The notes beneath the pieces are model-generated. The model saw only the letters and a list, made by a program, of their open reading frames with translations. It ran no database searches and was not told where the DNA came from. From assembly GCF_003762925.1 (NCBI RefSeq), contig NZ_RJUK01000001.1, positions 1,240,001 to 1,304,000 of the forward strand: DNA of 64,000 nucleotides, in the 5' to 3' direction. This document shows positions 55,479 through 64,000 of this stretch, in pieces. Origin of the DNA: Marinimicrobium koreense (lineage in GTDB: Bacteria; Pseudomonadota; Gammaproteobacteria; Pseudomonadales; Cellvibrionaceae). Within the stretch, counting starts at the first letter, position 1. Each line of letters opens with the position of its first letter. Position numbers and translations under genes: made by a program.

Positions 55479-57353
55479 ATGATCGGTCACTACCTGACGC
55501 ACTACACTCGCCGCGTGAGCTACTGGGCATGCATGCTCAGCCTGGCCCTGCTCATTGGCTGCTCGGATCAACATCAGGAATCAGCCACCACGGAGAGCGA
55601 CCTTCCTGTGTACCAACAGTGGCACAGCATCACTCTCAATTTTGCGGGACCTGACACCTCAGAGCAAGACGCGGACAACCCCTTTCTGAATTACCGGCTC
55701 ATGGTCACCTTCACTCATGACGGCCAGGAATACCCCATTCGCGGCTACTATGCCGCCGACGGCCAGGCCAGCGAGAGCGGCGCCGATGCCGGCAACATCT
55801 GGCAGGTGAAGTTCAGAGCCCCGGAGACCGGCCAGTGGCAGTACCGCGCCCGACTTGAGCGGGGGGAGAAAATCGCGCTCGGCGCAGACTCCGGTGAAAG
55901 CCTGCCACTCGACAACGCCACCGGAACCTTCATGGTTGAGGCCAGCGACAAACGCGCACCGGATTTTCGCGCGCTGGGCCGACTGTCGGTGAACGATGGT
56001 CATTTTTACTTCCCCGGTACCGACCGGTACTGGCTCAAGGGCGGCAGCAACAGCCCGGAGAACTTTCTCGCCTACGAAGGGTTCGATGGCACTTACCGGA
56101 TCGCCGCATCGGCTCGCGAGGGTGAAGCCAGCGCCAATAGCGAACTGCACCAGTACGAGTCACACCGACAAGACTGGCAACCGGGCGACCCCACCCTGCG
56201 CGGGGAGGCTGGTAAATCCATCTTCGGCGCCGTCAACTACCTCGCCGAAAAGGGTATGAACGCCATTTATCTCCTGACCATGAATATCGAGGGCGACGGC
56301 AAAGATGTCTGGCCTTACACCAGCCCGGAAGATTTCACCCGCTTTGATGTGAGCCGATTGGCACAGTGGGAGCAGCTATTTCAGCACATGCAGAATAAAG
56401 GCATTCTCATTCACCTGGTCACTCAGGAAACCGAGAATGAGCGACTGCTGGATGAAGGCGATGTCGGTCCAATGCGTACACTCTACTATCAGGAACTGAT
56501 CGCCCGCTTTGGCCACCATCTCGGCCTGATCTGGAATCTTGGCGAAGAGAACGGGTACGCCGAGTGGTCTCCTCCGGCGCAAAATACCGAACAACGCAAA
56601 GCCATGATCCGCTTTTTTGAGCAGGCGGACCCCTACCAGAACCCCGTGCTTCTTCACACCCACGCGGAAATAGGCACCCGTGAGCCCGTACTTGAACCCC
56701 TGCTGGGCGTCGAGGGGCTTGATGGTCTATCGCTGCAAGCACACGACCGGCAGCACGCTCATCAGGTGGTGATGAAGTGGAAACAGCGTTCCGAGCAGGC
56801 CGGTCGAAGCTGGTTGATCACCATGGATGAAATCGGCATGTGGCACACCGGTGCCGACACCGACGCGAATGATCCCGGTCACCCGAGCTTGCGCGGCGAT
56901 GTGCTCTGGGGAACCCTGCTGTCCGGGGCAGCCGGGGTGGAGTGGTATTTCGGCGCTAATGTTCCCCACAACGACTTGACCTCAGAGGACTGGCGCCAGC
57001 GGGACGAGCTTTGGTCACTGACCCGTCACGCCATGACGTTCTTCCAGGCCTACTTGCCCTGGTGGGAGATGGCGCCAGCACACGATCTTTTGGCTCGGGA
57101 AGGTGCCTTCTGTCTGGCCAAGCACGACGACATCTATGCCCTGTATTTCCCCACCGGCACCGAGCAGTATCAGATTGATCTGCGCGGGCTGAGCAACGAC
57201 TTCGAGGTCCATTGGTACAACCCGGTGTCCGGTGGCGACCTGTCCTCGGGAAGCGTGACCAACGTACAGGGCGGCGCGGAGGTCAGTCTGGGCAAGCCGC
57301 CCAGCCGGCCGACAGAGGACTGGGTGGTTCTGTTGCGCAAAACCGGACGCTAA
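55479..57353 (+). CDS. DUF5060-type glycoside-hydrolase-like lipoprotein
   Basis: A 624-residue predicted lipoprotein: signal, then lipobox LLIGC. An N-terminal beta-sandwich resembling DUF5060 (about 45-160; QWHSITLNFAGPDT, YPIRGYYAADG, WQYRARLE) is followed by a TIM-barrel-like domain (RYWLKGGSNSPENFLAYEGFDG). Candidate acid/base residues are in NLGEEN (Glu356/357) and a candidate nucleophile in ITMDEIGM (Glu451), the spacing of a retaining clan-A-like glycosidase. A C-terminal sandwich (about 540-620) is the collagen-binding-like domain often attached. Enzyme activity and substrate are not known. The start has GGAGG 7 bases upstream. Divergent from the GH43-epimerase gene, so possibly coregulated. 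Confidence 0.85.
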   Translation: MIGHYLTHYTRRVSYWACMLSLALLIGCSDQHQESATTESDLPVYQQWHSITLNFAGPDTSEQDADNPFLNYRLMVTFTHDGQEYPIRGYYAADGQASESGADAGNIWQVKFRAPETGQWQYRARLERGEKIALGADSGESLPLDNATGTFMVEASDKRAPDFRALGRLSVNDGHFYFPGTDRYWLKGGSNSPENFLAYEGFDGTYRIAASAREGEASANSELHQYESHRQDWQPGDPTLRGEAGKSIFGAVNYLAEKGMNAIYLLTMNIEGDGKDVWPYTSPEDFTRFDVSRLAQWEQLFQHMQNKGILIHLVTQETENERLLDEGDVGPMRTLYYQELIARFGHHLGLIWNLGEENGYAEWSPPAQNTEQRKAMIRFFEQADPYQNPVLLHTHAEIGTREPVLEPLLGVEGLDGLSLQAHDRQHAHQVVMKWKQRSEQAGRSWLITMDEIGMWHTGADTDANDPGHPSLRGDVLWGTLLSGAAGVEWYFGANVPHNDLTSEDWRQRDELWSLTRHAMTFFQAYLPWWEMAPAHDLLAREGAFCLAKHDDIYALYFPTGTEQYQIDLRGLSNDFEVHWYNPVSGGDLSSGSVTNVQGGAEVSLGKPPSRPTEDWVVLLRKTGR

Positions 57354-57400
57354 CGGCGACCATTAAGCCAGCTCAACTGCGCGCTCCTTGCAGTCGCCGG

Positions 57401-57436
57401 TGGCCCGGAGGATACTGAATCCACTCCTCCGGGCCA
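57401..57436 (+). terminator. Perfect hairpin between the DUF5060 gene and the SCO1 gene
   Basis: TGGCCCGGAGGA, 12-base loop, TCCTCCGGGCCA: a 12-bp perfect stem, 15 bp before the SCO1 start codon. No T-run. It may terminate the upstream transcript inefficiently or shield the SCO1 ribosome site. Confidence 0.4.
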
Positions 57437-57451
57437 TCGAGGTCGCCGACC

Positions 57452-58039
57452 ATGTCCAGAGCCCTGCCCGCCTGCTGTCTGTCGTTATTTCTGCTCGCCA
57501 GCTGTACTCAGCGAGACGAACCGCTGGTGCTGACCTACGGCACTCTGACCGAGACGCCCCGACCGATCGCCGAGTTCCGGTTGACCGACCAGACAGGGGC
57601 CGCCTTTTCCAGAACCAACCTGCTGGGTCAGTGGACCCTGCTGTTTTCCGGCTTTACCCACTGCCCCGATATCTGCCCACTGACTTTGGGCATCATCCGC
57701 AACGCCGAGGATAAACTGGAGACACCCGGGCATCACCGGGTGGTTTTTGTCAGTGTCGATTCCGAACGGGACACGCCGGCGCTGTTGCAGGAGTACCTGG
57801 GGTGGTTTGACCCAGACTGGGTGGGCCTGTCCGGAACCCGCGCGGCACTCAACCCCTTGCTCGACAGCCTGGAGTTGGGCTATGTGCGGGTGCCGCTGGG
57901 CTCGGAAGGCGACTACACCATGGACCATTCGACGGCTGTGGTATTGATCGATCCGGAAGCACGGCTGGTCGGTTACTGGAAGGCGCCCCTGGACGCGGAG
58001 CGACTGGCGGCGGATCTGGCCACCCTGCCCGCCCCTTGA
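57452..58039 (+). CDS. SCO1/SenC family copper-binding thioredoxin-like protein
   Basis: Predicted copper chaperone or thiol-redox protein for cytochrome oxidase Cu-A assembly. The 195 residues start with a lipoprotein signal (CCLSLFLLASC). The thioredoxin fold has the copper-binding CPDIC motif (SGFTHCPDICPLTLG) and the distal His in MDHSTAVVLID. VFVSVDSERDTPALLQEYL is a further family motif. Oxidase genes are not adjacent, so its client is unknown. Convergent with the TPR lipoprotein gene across 29 bp. Confidence 0.92.
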   Translation: MSRALPACCLSLFLLASCTQRDEPLVLTYGTLTETPRPIAEFRLTDQTGAAFSRTNLLGQWTLLFSGFTHCPDICPLTLGIIRNAEDKLETPGHHRVVFVSVDSERDTPALLQEYLGWFDPDWVGLSGTRAALNPLLDSLELGYVRVPLGSEGDYTMDHSTAVVLIDPEARLVGYWKAPLDAERLAADLATLPAP

Positions 58040-58068
58040 GCGGATCGGGCAGAGCGCCAGGCGATACC

Positions 58069-59778
58069 TCAGAGCCTGGAAGAGGTCAGGGTAATATCCG
58101 CGTGGGCCCAGGCCTTTTCAAAACGCTCGCCAATAGCGTCGGCATTGTCATTTTTCCCCTGGGCGCGCAGCGCCTGCTCTAATCCGAACAGGGACCAACC
58201 ATTTTCCGGGTTCCGGCGAAGCTCAGCGCGGTAAGTCGCCTCCGCCTCCACCGGTCGCTCGGCCTCGAGCAATATGGCGCCCAGGGTCTGGCGCACGGGG
58301 GCATGCCAGGCCGGTGGCTCGTCGTAGGGCAATTCGCCCTCAATGGCCATCCCCTCATTGAGCGCCGACAGTGCACCGTCGAGGTCTTTCTCGGCCCAGG
58401 CGATTTCCCCGGCGAGCGTCCGCTCGGCTACACGCACGCCGTGCACCAGAGAGTACCGATTCCAGACCCGCATGGCCTCAATGCGCGGGTCTTCGGTGAG
58501 TGCCATCAGCGCCGCATGATGTTCCTGCGCTTCAGATAGCCGTCCACTGCGCAGCGCGGCCATCCCCTGAGCATACTCCCACATGGCGACCATGTAAGGC
58601 AGATCCTCCGCCGGCTTTGGAGTACTGGCGATCTCGTCCCAAAGCCCGAACCGCACCCGGGCGAACAAGGGAGACAGAGCAAAGTTCTGCATGGCCTCCA
58701 GACCTGGCGCCCGCATCAATTCCTCATCACTGGTTCGCCCGTAAGTCGACTCTGCCGCCGCCAATGCGGTCGCCCGATTACCCGTCATGCTCGCGGCAAA
58801 CCACAGAAAGTGATGGTTGTGGGGAACGTATCCCAGGGGATAGACCCCGGGACCGGGTCGACAGGCGGCCAGATAGGTATTGTCGGCTTCGATCGCGCGC
58901 TGGTTGGCGAGTACCGCGTCTTGCCAACGCCCCACCCGGGCGTAGATATGCGCGGGCATGTGCACCAGGTGGCCAGAGCCCGGGATCAGATCACGCAGCC
59001 GGTCTGCCGCCATCACTCCTCGCTCCGGTTCGTTCGACGCCTCTACCGCGTGCACATAGAGGTGAAGGGCACCGGCGTGTTCGTCATTGCGCTCGATAAC
59101 GCTTTCCAGCACTTCGACAATCTCGGCCGTATTACGCTTAGGATTGCCTTCGCCGTCCCAGTAATCCCAGGGCTGCAGGTCCATCAGCGCTTCGGCGTAG
59201 AAAGCGGCCGCATCCAGATCGTCGGGATACTGCTCCATCAATTCGGCCATGGCATCGGCGTAGGCACGATCCAGTGCTGAGCGGTCTTCCGGGGGACTCT
59301 CGGCGTAGCGGGCCCCCAGAGCACGAATGTAGGCCTGTTCGCGAGGAGTCGCGTTGTCTGCCAGAGCTTGCGCTGCCTGCAGGCGCTCCCAGGCGGCCTG
59401 ATTGTTGGCCGGGTCCATGCCGGCATTGACGTGTGGGCCCAGCACCAGCGCCGCACCCCACCAGCACATGGCGCACCCCGGGTCCAGCTCGACGGCTTTC
59501 AGAAAGGAGCGTTCGGCGGCCTGATGATTGAACCCGTAGGTCAGCATCAGCGCCTGATCAAACCATCGCTGGGCCTCGGAGTTCTGGTGACTGATCGGAA
59601 AGTGGTAATCACCCAAGCCATCGAGCAGGGTGGCGCCAACGGGGGCAATTTCGGGCAGGTAATTATCGGGCGAAGTATCGGAAGTGGCGGTGCGGTCGGT
59701 CGTATCGCGCTGGCAGGCTGCAGCCAGCAATGCAATCAGAATCAAACCTGGAAACCAGGGAGGGCGGAACCGTTTCAT
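58069..59778 (-). CDS. TPR-repeat lipoprotein of unknown function
   Basis: A 569-residue predicted lipoprotein (lipobox LLAAAC) composed largely of tetratricopeptide-like helical pairs (ALMLTYGFNHQAAERSFLKAVELDP; ILLEAERPVEAEATYRAEL). It carries unusual conserved-looking patches rich in His/Cys/Trp: PGCAMCWWGAALVLGPHVN, LHLYVHAVEAS, HLVHMPAHIYARVGRW and VPHNHHFLWFAASM. Similar proteins occur in many bacteria without assigned role. The patches suggest metal or heme binding, but CxxC is followed by W and not H, so a c-type heme is not indicated. Downstream of recO on the same strand, 117 bp apart. Confidence 0.85.
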   Translation of the reverse strand: MKRFRPPWFPGLILIALLAAACQRDTTDRTATSDTSPDNYLPEIAPVGATLLDGLGDYHFPISHQNSEAQRWFDQALMLTYGFNHQAAERSFLKAVELDPGCAMCWWGAALVLGPHVNAGMDPANNQAAWERLQAAQALADNATPREQAYIRALGARYAESPPEDRSALDRAYADAMAELMEQYPDDLDAAAFYAEALMDLQPWDYWDGEGNPKRNTAEIVEVLESVIERNDEHAGALHLYVHAVEASNEPERGVMAADRLRDLIPGSGHLVHMPAHIYARVGRWQDAVLANQRAIEADNTYLAACRPGPGVYPLGYVPHNHHFLWFAASMTGNRATALAAAESTYGRTSDEELMRAPGLEAMQNFALSPLFARVRFGLWDEIASTPKPAEDLPYMVAMWEYAQGMAALRSGRLSEAQEHHAALMALTEDPRIEAMRVWNRYSLVHGVRVAERTLAGEIAWAEKDLDGALSALNEGMAIEGELPYDEPPAWHAPVRQTLGAILLEAERPVEAEATYRAELRRNPENGWSLFGLEQALRAQGKNDNADAIGERFEKAWAHADITLTSSRL

Positions 59779-59895
59779 GGGATTTACCTCACAATTCCGT
59801 TTAGGGGCATTCCAAGCTACGCCCCGCCCTACCGCCTGTCAATCGGTTGTTTTCCGGCCTCGCCGCCATGACCGGCTCCAGGCATCAGCCACTCA

Positions 59896-60615
59896 TCAGG
59901 CCGGGCGGAACAGGTCCCGACTTTTCAATGGCTTACTCCCCAACAGCGGGTGCAGCATCAGTCGGCTGAGGCGCTTGGCGGTCATCAAGGTCTGGGGCTC
60001 GGAAAAGTCGGCCTGGGCGCAGGCCAGCAGGTCCGCGCCCACAAACAGCTTGGGGGTTTCCTGCGGATCACGGCTACTATAGGTGGGAATGAAGCCGGCT
60101 TCGGGGTCGAAGCGATAGAGAGCGTCGGCGCGCACCGGTTCGCCGGTGTCCGCCTCCTCGGTAAAGCTGATCCCATACCCCAATCCGTCCAGCAGGCGCC
60201 ACTCGAACTGACGCAATACCGGCTCGGGCGAGGCATCCGCCGGGTTGGTGGACAGGGCATTCATCGTCCAACGGTAATCGTCAAACAGATCGGGGTTGGG
60301 ATCCTGCTCTCCGAGCAGACGGACAATCAGCTCATTGACGTAAAAGCCACTGTAGAGCGACAGGCCGGCCAGCCGATGGCCGATACCGTCCGCCTCCACC
60401 GCCGTGAGGGTTTTCAGGCTGCTCCGGCCACCGAGCGAGACCAGTATGGGAATGAAGGGGTTGAGCAAGGGGCGACGCTGGCTTTTACCCCGGCGCACCC
60501 CTTTGGCGACGGCGCCAATCCGGCCATAATCCGGCGTCAACAGATCCAGCAACAGGCTGGTGTCCCGGTAAGGACGGGTGTGCAATACATAAGCGGGCTG
60601 GAACTCTATGCGCAT
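59896..60615 (-). CDS. recO: DNA repair protein RecO
   Basis: Loads RecA on SSB-coated single-strand DNA in the RecFOR pathway. The 239 residues have the N-terminal OB fold (AYVLHTRPYRDTSLLLDLLTPDYGRIGAVAKGVRR) and a helical domain (YSGFYVNELIVRLLGEQDPNPDLFDDY; FEWRLLDGLGYG). The zinc finger of some RecO proteins is absent, as usual in gammaproteobacteria. It starts 15 bp after era. pdxJ, the usual next gene, does not follow. Confidence 0.95.
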   Translation of the reverse strand: MRIEFQPAYVLHTRPYRDTSLLLDLLTPDYGRIGAVAKGVRRGKSQRRPLLNPFIPILVSLGGRSSLKTLTAVEADGIGHRLAGLSLYSGFYVNELIVRLLGEQDPNPDLFDDYRWTMNALSTNPADASPEPVLRQFEWRLLDGLGYGISFTEEADTGEPVRADALYRFDPEAGFIPTYSSRDPQETPKLFVGADLLACAQADFSEPQTLMTAKRLSRLMLHPLLGSKPLKSRDLFRPA

Positions 60616-60630
60616 GACGCGCCCCCGCCG

Positions 60631-61530
60631 TTACAGGTCGTCGTAACCCAGACTGCGCAGGGCGCGGCTGTCATCGGACCAACCCGATTTCACTTTGACC
60701 CAGAGCTTGAGCATCACCTTCTGATCAAACAGTTTTTCCATATCCAGTCGGGCCTGCTGACCAATCTGCTTGATACGCTCGCCACGGTCGCCAATCAGAA
60801 TACGCTTCTGGCCATCCCGCTCCACCAGCACCACAGCGGAGATGTGCAGAATCCGGCCATCGTCTTTGAACTCTTCGATTTCCACCGCCATCTGATAGGG
60901 AAGCTCATCACCCAGCTGGCGGGTGATTTTTTCACGCACCATTTCCGCTGCCATGAAGCGCGAGCTTTTGTCCGTCAGCTGATCTTCCGGAAACAGGTGT
61001 ATCCCCTCCGGCAACCGCTCGACAATCAAGTCCTCGAGCCGATCCAGGTTGGTGTTGCGCAACGCGGACAGCGGGATCATTTCCGCCTTGGGAAACCGCT
61101 CGCTCAGCTTCTGCAGGTGCGGCAACAGTGTGTCTTTCTGTTCAATCTTGTCGACCTTGTTGATGGCCAGAATCAGCGGACAGGAAAGGTTTTCCAGCCG
61201 CTGCGCCACCATTTCGTCTTCCTCGGTCCAGGCCAGTCGGTCCACCAGAAAAATCACCACATCCACGTCCTTGATGGCGGTGGTTGCCGCCTGGTTCATG
61301 TAGCGGTTGATGGCCTTGGTTTCCGCCCGATGCAGCCCCGGTGTATCGACAAAGACGATCTGGGTATCGCCCTCGGTCTTGATGCCCTGAACATTGTTCC
61401 GGGTCGTCTGGGGCTTGCGGGAGGTGATGCTGACCTTCTGGCCGAGCATATGGTTGAGCAGTGTGGATTTGCCCACATTGGGGCGGCCCACAATGGCCAC
61501 ATAGCCGCAACGTTGTTTTGAATCTGTCAT
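60631..61530 (-). CDS. era: GTPase Era
   Basis: Ribosome-assembly GTPase that binds the 3' end of 16S rRNA. The 299 residues have G1 ([12 protein letters not shown]), G2 ([10 protein letters not shown]), G3 (DTPGLH), G4 (NKVDK) and the C-terminal KH domain ([35 protein letters not shown]). Length is typical. It starts 3 bp after rnc ends, in the universal rnc-era-recO order. Confidence 0.98.
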   Translation of the reverse strand: MTDSKQRCGYVAIVGRPNVGKSTLLNHMLGQKVSITSRKPQTTRNNVQGIKTEGDTQIVFVDTPGLHRAETKAINRYMNQAATTAIKDVDVVIFLVDRLAWTEEDEMVAQRLENLSCPLILAINKVDKIEQKDTLLPHLQKLSERFPKAEMIPLSALRNTNLDRLEDLIVERLPEGIHLFPEDQLTDKSSRFMAAEMVREKITRQLGDELPYQMAVEIEEFKDDGRILHISAVVLVERDGQKRILIGDRGERIKQIGQQARLDMEKLFDQKVMLKLWVKVKSGWSDDSRALRSLGYDDL

Positions 61531-61533
61531 GGC

Positions 61534-62238
61534 CTAACCCTTGCGCTTCGGTTTGAGGGTGATTTTCTGCAACTTTTCCAGCATTTCCGCCGCCGCCTGT
61601 TTTTCGGCCACTCGCCGACTGCTGGCCTGGGCCCGAACGGCTTCCTTGATGGGCGTCACCCGGCACTCGATCGTAAACTGGTGCGCATGGGCCTCGCCCT
61701 CCACCTCGACCACGTCATATTCCGGCAGCGGCAGCTTGTGCGCCTGGAGAAATTCCTGCAAGCGGGTTTTGGCATCCTTGGCGGGCTGAGCCAGGGAAAG
61801 TGCCTGAAGGCGGGACTGGTACCAGGCATTGACCCGCTCAGCACAGACCTGAAAGCCGGACTCCAGATAGATGGCCCCGATCAGGGCTTCCACCGTATCG
61901 GCGAGAATCGACTCGCGGCGGTGGCCACCACTTTTCATTTCCCCTTCGCCCAAGCGCAGGCATTCGCCGAGCTCAAACTCGCGCGCCAACATGGCCAGGG
62001 TTTCTCCTTTGACCATCTGGGAGCGCAAACGGCTCAACTGCCCTTCCCTTGCCTCAGGAAACTGCTGGTAAAGCGCCTCACCGATGATGAAGTTGAGGAT
62101 GGAGTCGCCCAGAAATTCCAGGCGCTCGTTATTGCGGGCACCGTGACTGCGATGGGTCAGTGCCAGGTCAAGCTGGGCCGGGTCACGAAACTCGTAACCC
62201 AGGCGGGCCTGCAAGCGTTGTTTGAGAAGGTCGGACAC
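61534..62238 (-). CDS. rnc: Ribonuclease III
   Basis: Double-strand-specific endoribonuclease for rRNA processing and mRNA decay. The 234 residues have the signature [20 protein letters not shown] with catalytic Glu/Asp, the second acidic pair in [16 protein letters not shown], and a C-terminal double-strand RNA-binding domain ([30 protein letters not shown]...; [18 protein letters not shown]). It overlaps the upstream DUF4845 gene by one base. Confidence 0.98.
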   Translation of the reverse strand: MSDLLKQRLQARLGYEFRDPAQLDLALTHRSHGARNNERLEFLGDSILNFIIGEALYQQFPEAREGQLSRLRSQMVKGETLAMLAREFELGECLRLGEGEMKSGGHRRESILADTVEALIGAIYLESGFQVCAERVNAWYQSRLQALSLAQPAKDAKTRLQEFLQAHKLPLPEYDVVEVEGEAHAHQFTIECRVTPIKEAVRAQASSRRVAEKQAAAEMLEKLQKITLKPKRKG

Positions 62239-62654
62239 TAATTACCACTGTTGCTTTCTAGGGGTTTACAGCACCGCTCGGGGGCGGAGCTGTCGAGCTG
62301 ATTATTGAAGGTGAATACCAGCTCAATGTTATGGATGAAGGGAATCCGCTCTTCGTAGGCGATGGTGATCAACACCTTACTGGCGCGCTTATCAATATCA
62401 ATATTGCGCCGGCCTTCGGTACGGACATTGTTGACCGTATAGAATTTGGTGAGCTGGGCGCGAATGTCCGACGGGCTCATGCTGAACAGGTCATTGTTAT
62501 TCCTGGCCAACGACTTGAGGGCCGAGGTAATGTATCGGTTCTCGGCGTAAACCGGCACCACCTTGAAGGCGGTAAACAGCACGGCCACGGCAACCAGCAC
62601 CACAAATACGAACCCAAGGGTAGAAATGCCGCGTTGAGATTGTCGAAATTGCAT
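62238..62654 (-). CDS. DUF4845 membrane protein
   Basis: A 138-residue protein with one N-terminal membrane helix after QRGIS ([23 protein letters not shown]), a layout like a pilin or prepilin. A small periplasmic domain follows ([40 protein letters not shown]). This is the DUF4845 family constantly found between lepB and rnc in Pseudomonas and relatives. Function unknown; its position suggests a link to the envelope or to LepB. The stop overlaps the rnc start by one base. Confidence 0.9.
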   Translation of the reverse strand: MQFRQSQRGISTLGFVFVVLVAVAVLFTAFKVVPVYAENRYITSALKSLARNNNDLFSMSPSDIRAQLTKFYTVNNVRTEGRRNIDIDKRASKVLITIAYEERIPFIHNIELVFTFNNQLDSSAPERCCKPLESNSGN

Positions 62655-62685
62655 GCGTACGCCCTCTTTGGTGAACGCCTAACGG

Positions 62686-63567
62686 TTAATGGATGGCGCC
62701 GGCGCGCTCGAAGCTCGGCACACTGAACAGGGAGTCCCAGTGCATCCAGATGGCGAACGCCTTACCCACAATGGCATCTTCCGATACAAAACTCAGGTCC
62801 GGGCCATTACCGGAGTTGAATTCGTTCCAACCCCGACTGTCGTGACTGCCATCGCGGTTATCGCCCATCATGAAGTAGTGCCCCTCGGGCACCACCCAGG
62901 AACCGTACTGGCTGTAGCGGCCGGGTTCCAGATGCTTGCGCACAGTATAGGTGTTATCGCCGAGCGTTTCCTGCACTACCCGGTAGGGGTAACGAGAGGA
63001 ACGGTTCACTTCAACCACTTCTTCCTCCACCGGCTCTCCATTGATGGTCAGTTGATGGTCGATGTAGCTCACCGTATCACCAGGCAACCCGATGACCCGC
63101 TTGATGAAATAAGTCTCCGGCTGGTGAGGTGGGAAAAACACCATCACTTCACCACGCTCGGGTTTATTGACCGGAATCACTTCGTTATTCAGCACCGGCA
63201 GCCGGATACCGTAGGTGAACTTGTTCACCACGATAAAATCCCCCACTTCCAGGGTCGGCTCCATAGAACCGGAGGGAATCTGAAACGGCTCAGCGATAAA
63301 TGAGCGCAACACAAATACCAGCGCCAACACCGGGAAGAAGGACTTGGAGTACTCGACCCACACCGGTTCCTTGCCGGCCGCCTCAAGCGCTTGCTGATAA
63401 GCCTCTTTCTGGTGTTTGTCCGCCAGGTTGGCGCGCTCAAACTGTTTGTCCACCGCGTCAAGTTTCTGCTTGCGCGGCTTGGCCAGAACCAGGGAGTCAT
63501 ACAACCAGACCAACCCCGTAACGAACACTGCCAGGGTCAGAATCAGGGGTAAGTTAATGCTGCTCAT
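62686..63567 (-). CDS. lepB: Signal peptidase I
   Basis: Inner-membrane serine-lysine protease that cleaves signal peptides. From the ATG at 63567 (GGA 6 bases upstream) the protein has 293 residues. There are two N-terminal hydrophobic segments (LPLILTLAVFVTGLVWLY; FFPVLALVFVLRSFI), the nucleophile Ser101 in QIPSGSMEPTLEVGD, the general base Lys155 in YFIKRVIGLPGD, and the late box GDNRDGSHDSRGW. A longer frame to 63600 overlaps lepA and is rejected. Downstream of lepA by 22 bp, the standard pair. Confidence 0.97.
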   Translation of the reverse strand: MSSINLPLILTLAVFVTGLVWLYDSLVLAKPRKQKLDAVDKQFERANLADKHQKEAYQQALEAAGKEPVWVEYSKSFFPVLALVFVLRSFIAEPFQIPSGSMEPTLEVGDFIVVNKFTYGIRLPVLNNEVIPVNKPERGEVMVFFPPHQPETYFIKRVIGLPGDTVSYIDHQLTINGEPVEEEVVEVNRSSRYPYRVVQETLGDNTYTVRKHLEPGRYSQYGSWVVPEGHYFMMGDNRDGSHDSRGWNEFNSGNGPDLSFVSEDAIVGKAFAIWMHWDSLFSVPSFERAGAIH

Positions 63568-63589
63568 AAGCGTTCCATGATTATGGTTA

Positions 63590-64000
<411 letters not shown>

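Noticed and set aside
58069-59778. c-type cytochrome in the TPR lipoprotein
   Set aside because: CAMCW lacks the CxxCH histidine required for covalent heme.

Overview
The window is a stretch of chromosome from a gammaproteobacterium. Gene content, synteny and protein style (nlpD-rpoS next to fdxA-mutS-recA; lepA-lepB-rnc-era-recO; an SGLT-type sugar symporter beside polysaccharide-type lipoproteins; a large Caulobacter/Xanthomonas-type TonB receptor) point to a marine or plant-polymer-degrading member of the Cellvibrionales/Cellvibrionaceae (Marinimicrobium/Saccharophagus-like). That placement is an inference; no rRNA gene is present to test it. I saw no tRNA, rRNA, CRISPR array, prophage or insertion sequence.

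Layout. 1-6.5 kb: TCA-cycle block, with sucA (5' part only) and sdhCDAB on the minus strand, divergent from gltA across a 665-bp regulatory gap. 6.7-13 kb: periplasmic protease prc, exonuclease xthA and a lone TonB-dependent receptor. 13-17 kb: a small conserved protein, a lysine-rich HU-type nucleoid protein, a HIT protein, proS and a lytic transglycosylase. 17-25 kb: recX, a DUF4136 lipoprotein, recA with LexA boxes, pncC, mutS, fdxA, rpoS and nlpD. 25-36 kb: a long minus-strand series, tilS-pyrG-kdsA-eno-ftsB-ispD-ispF-hydrolase-truD-pcm-DUF368-nlpD-rpoS, covering nucleotide, KDO, isoprenoid and envelope functions and ending at a strong bidirectional terminator after rpoS. surE is missing from this cluster. 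36-50 kb: S9 peptidase, greB, a membrane-protein/XRE pair, a serine hydrolase, an HD-GYP protein, mazG-relA, rlmD-cysM and the hybrid kinase barA. 50.9-58 kb: the main accessory region, with an SGLT-type symporter, a lipoprotein fusing a GH43 glycosidase to an aldose 1-epimerase, a DUF5060 glycoside-hydrolase-like lipoprotein and an SCO1 protein. 58-64 kb: a TPR lipoprotein, then recO-era-rnc-DUF4845-lepB-lepA (lepA cut by the window edge).

How the genes work together. Most are housekeeping. The GH43-epimerase lipoprotein, the symporter and the DUF5060 lipoprotein look like a small sugar-scavenging locus: cleave at the cell surface, equilibrate the anomers, import by sodium symport. relA, rpoS, barA and the HD-GYP protein bring several global stress and lifestyle regulators together.

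Most unusual signal. Between genes there are palindromic elements (36029-36138, 36217-36325, 52640-52739 and a broken copy near 52.9 kb). Each has perfect 23-29 bp arms. The arm sequences differ between copies, but each pair stays exactly complementary. The arms enclose a conserved core that folds into two small hairpins with compensatory base changes. Read on one strand the hairpin loops carry GGA, and one copy contains the published CsrA/RsmA consensus TACAGGGATGT. A separate family of REP-like repeats lies at 30.5, 42.3, 43.2 and 52.8 kb.
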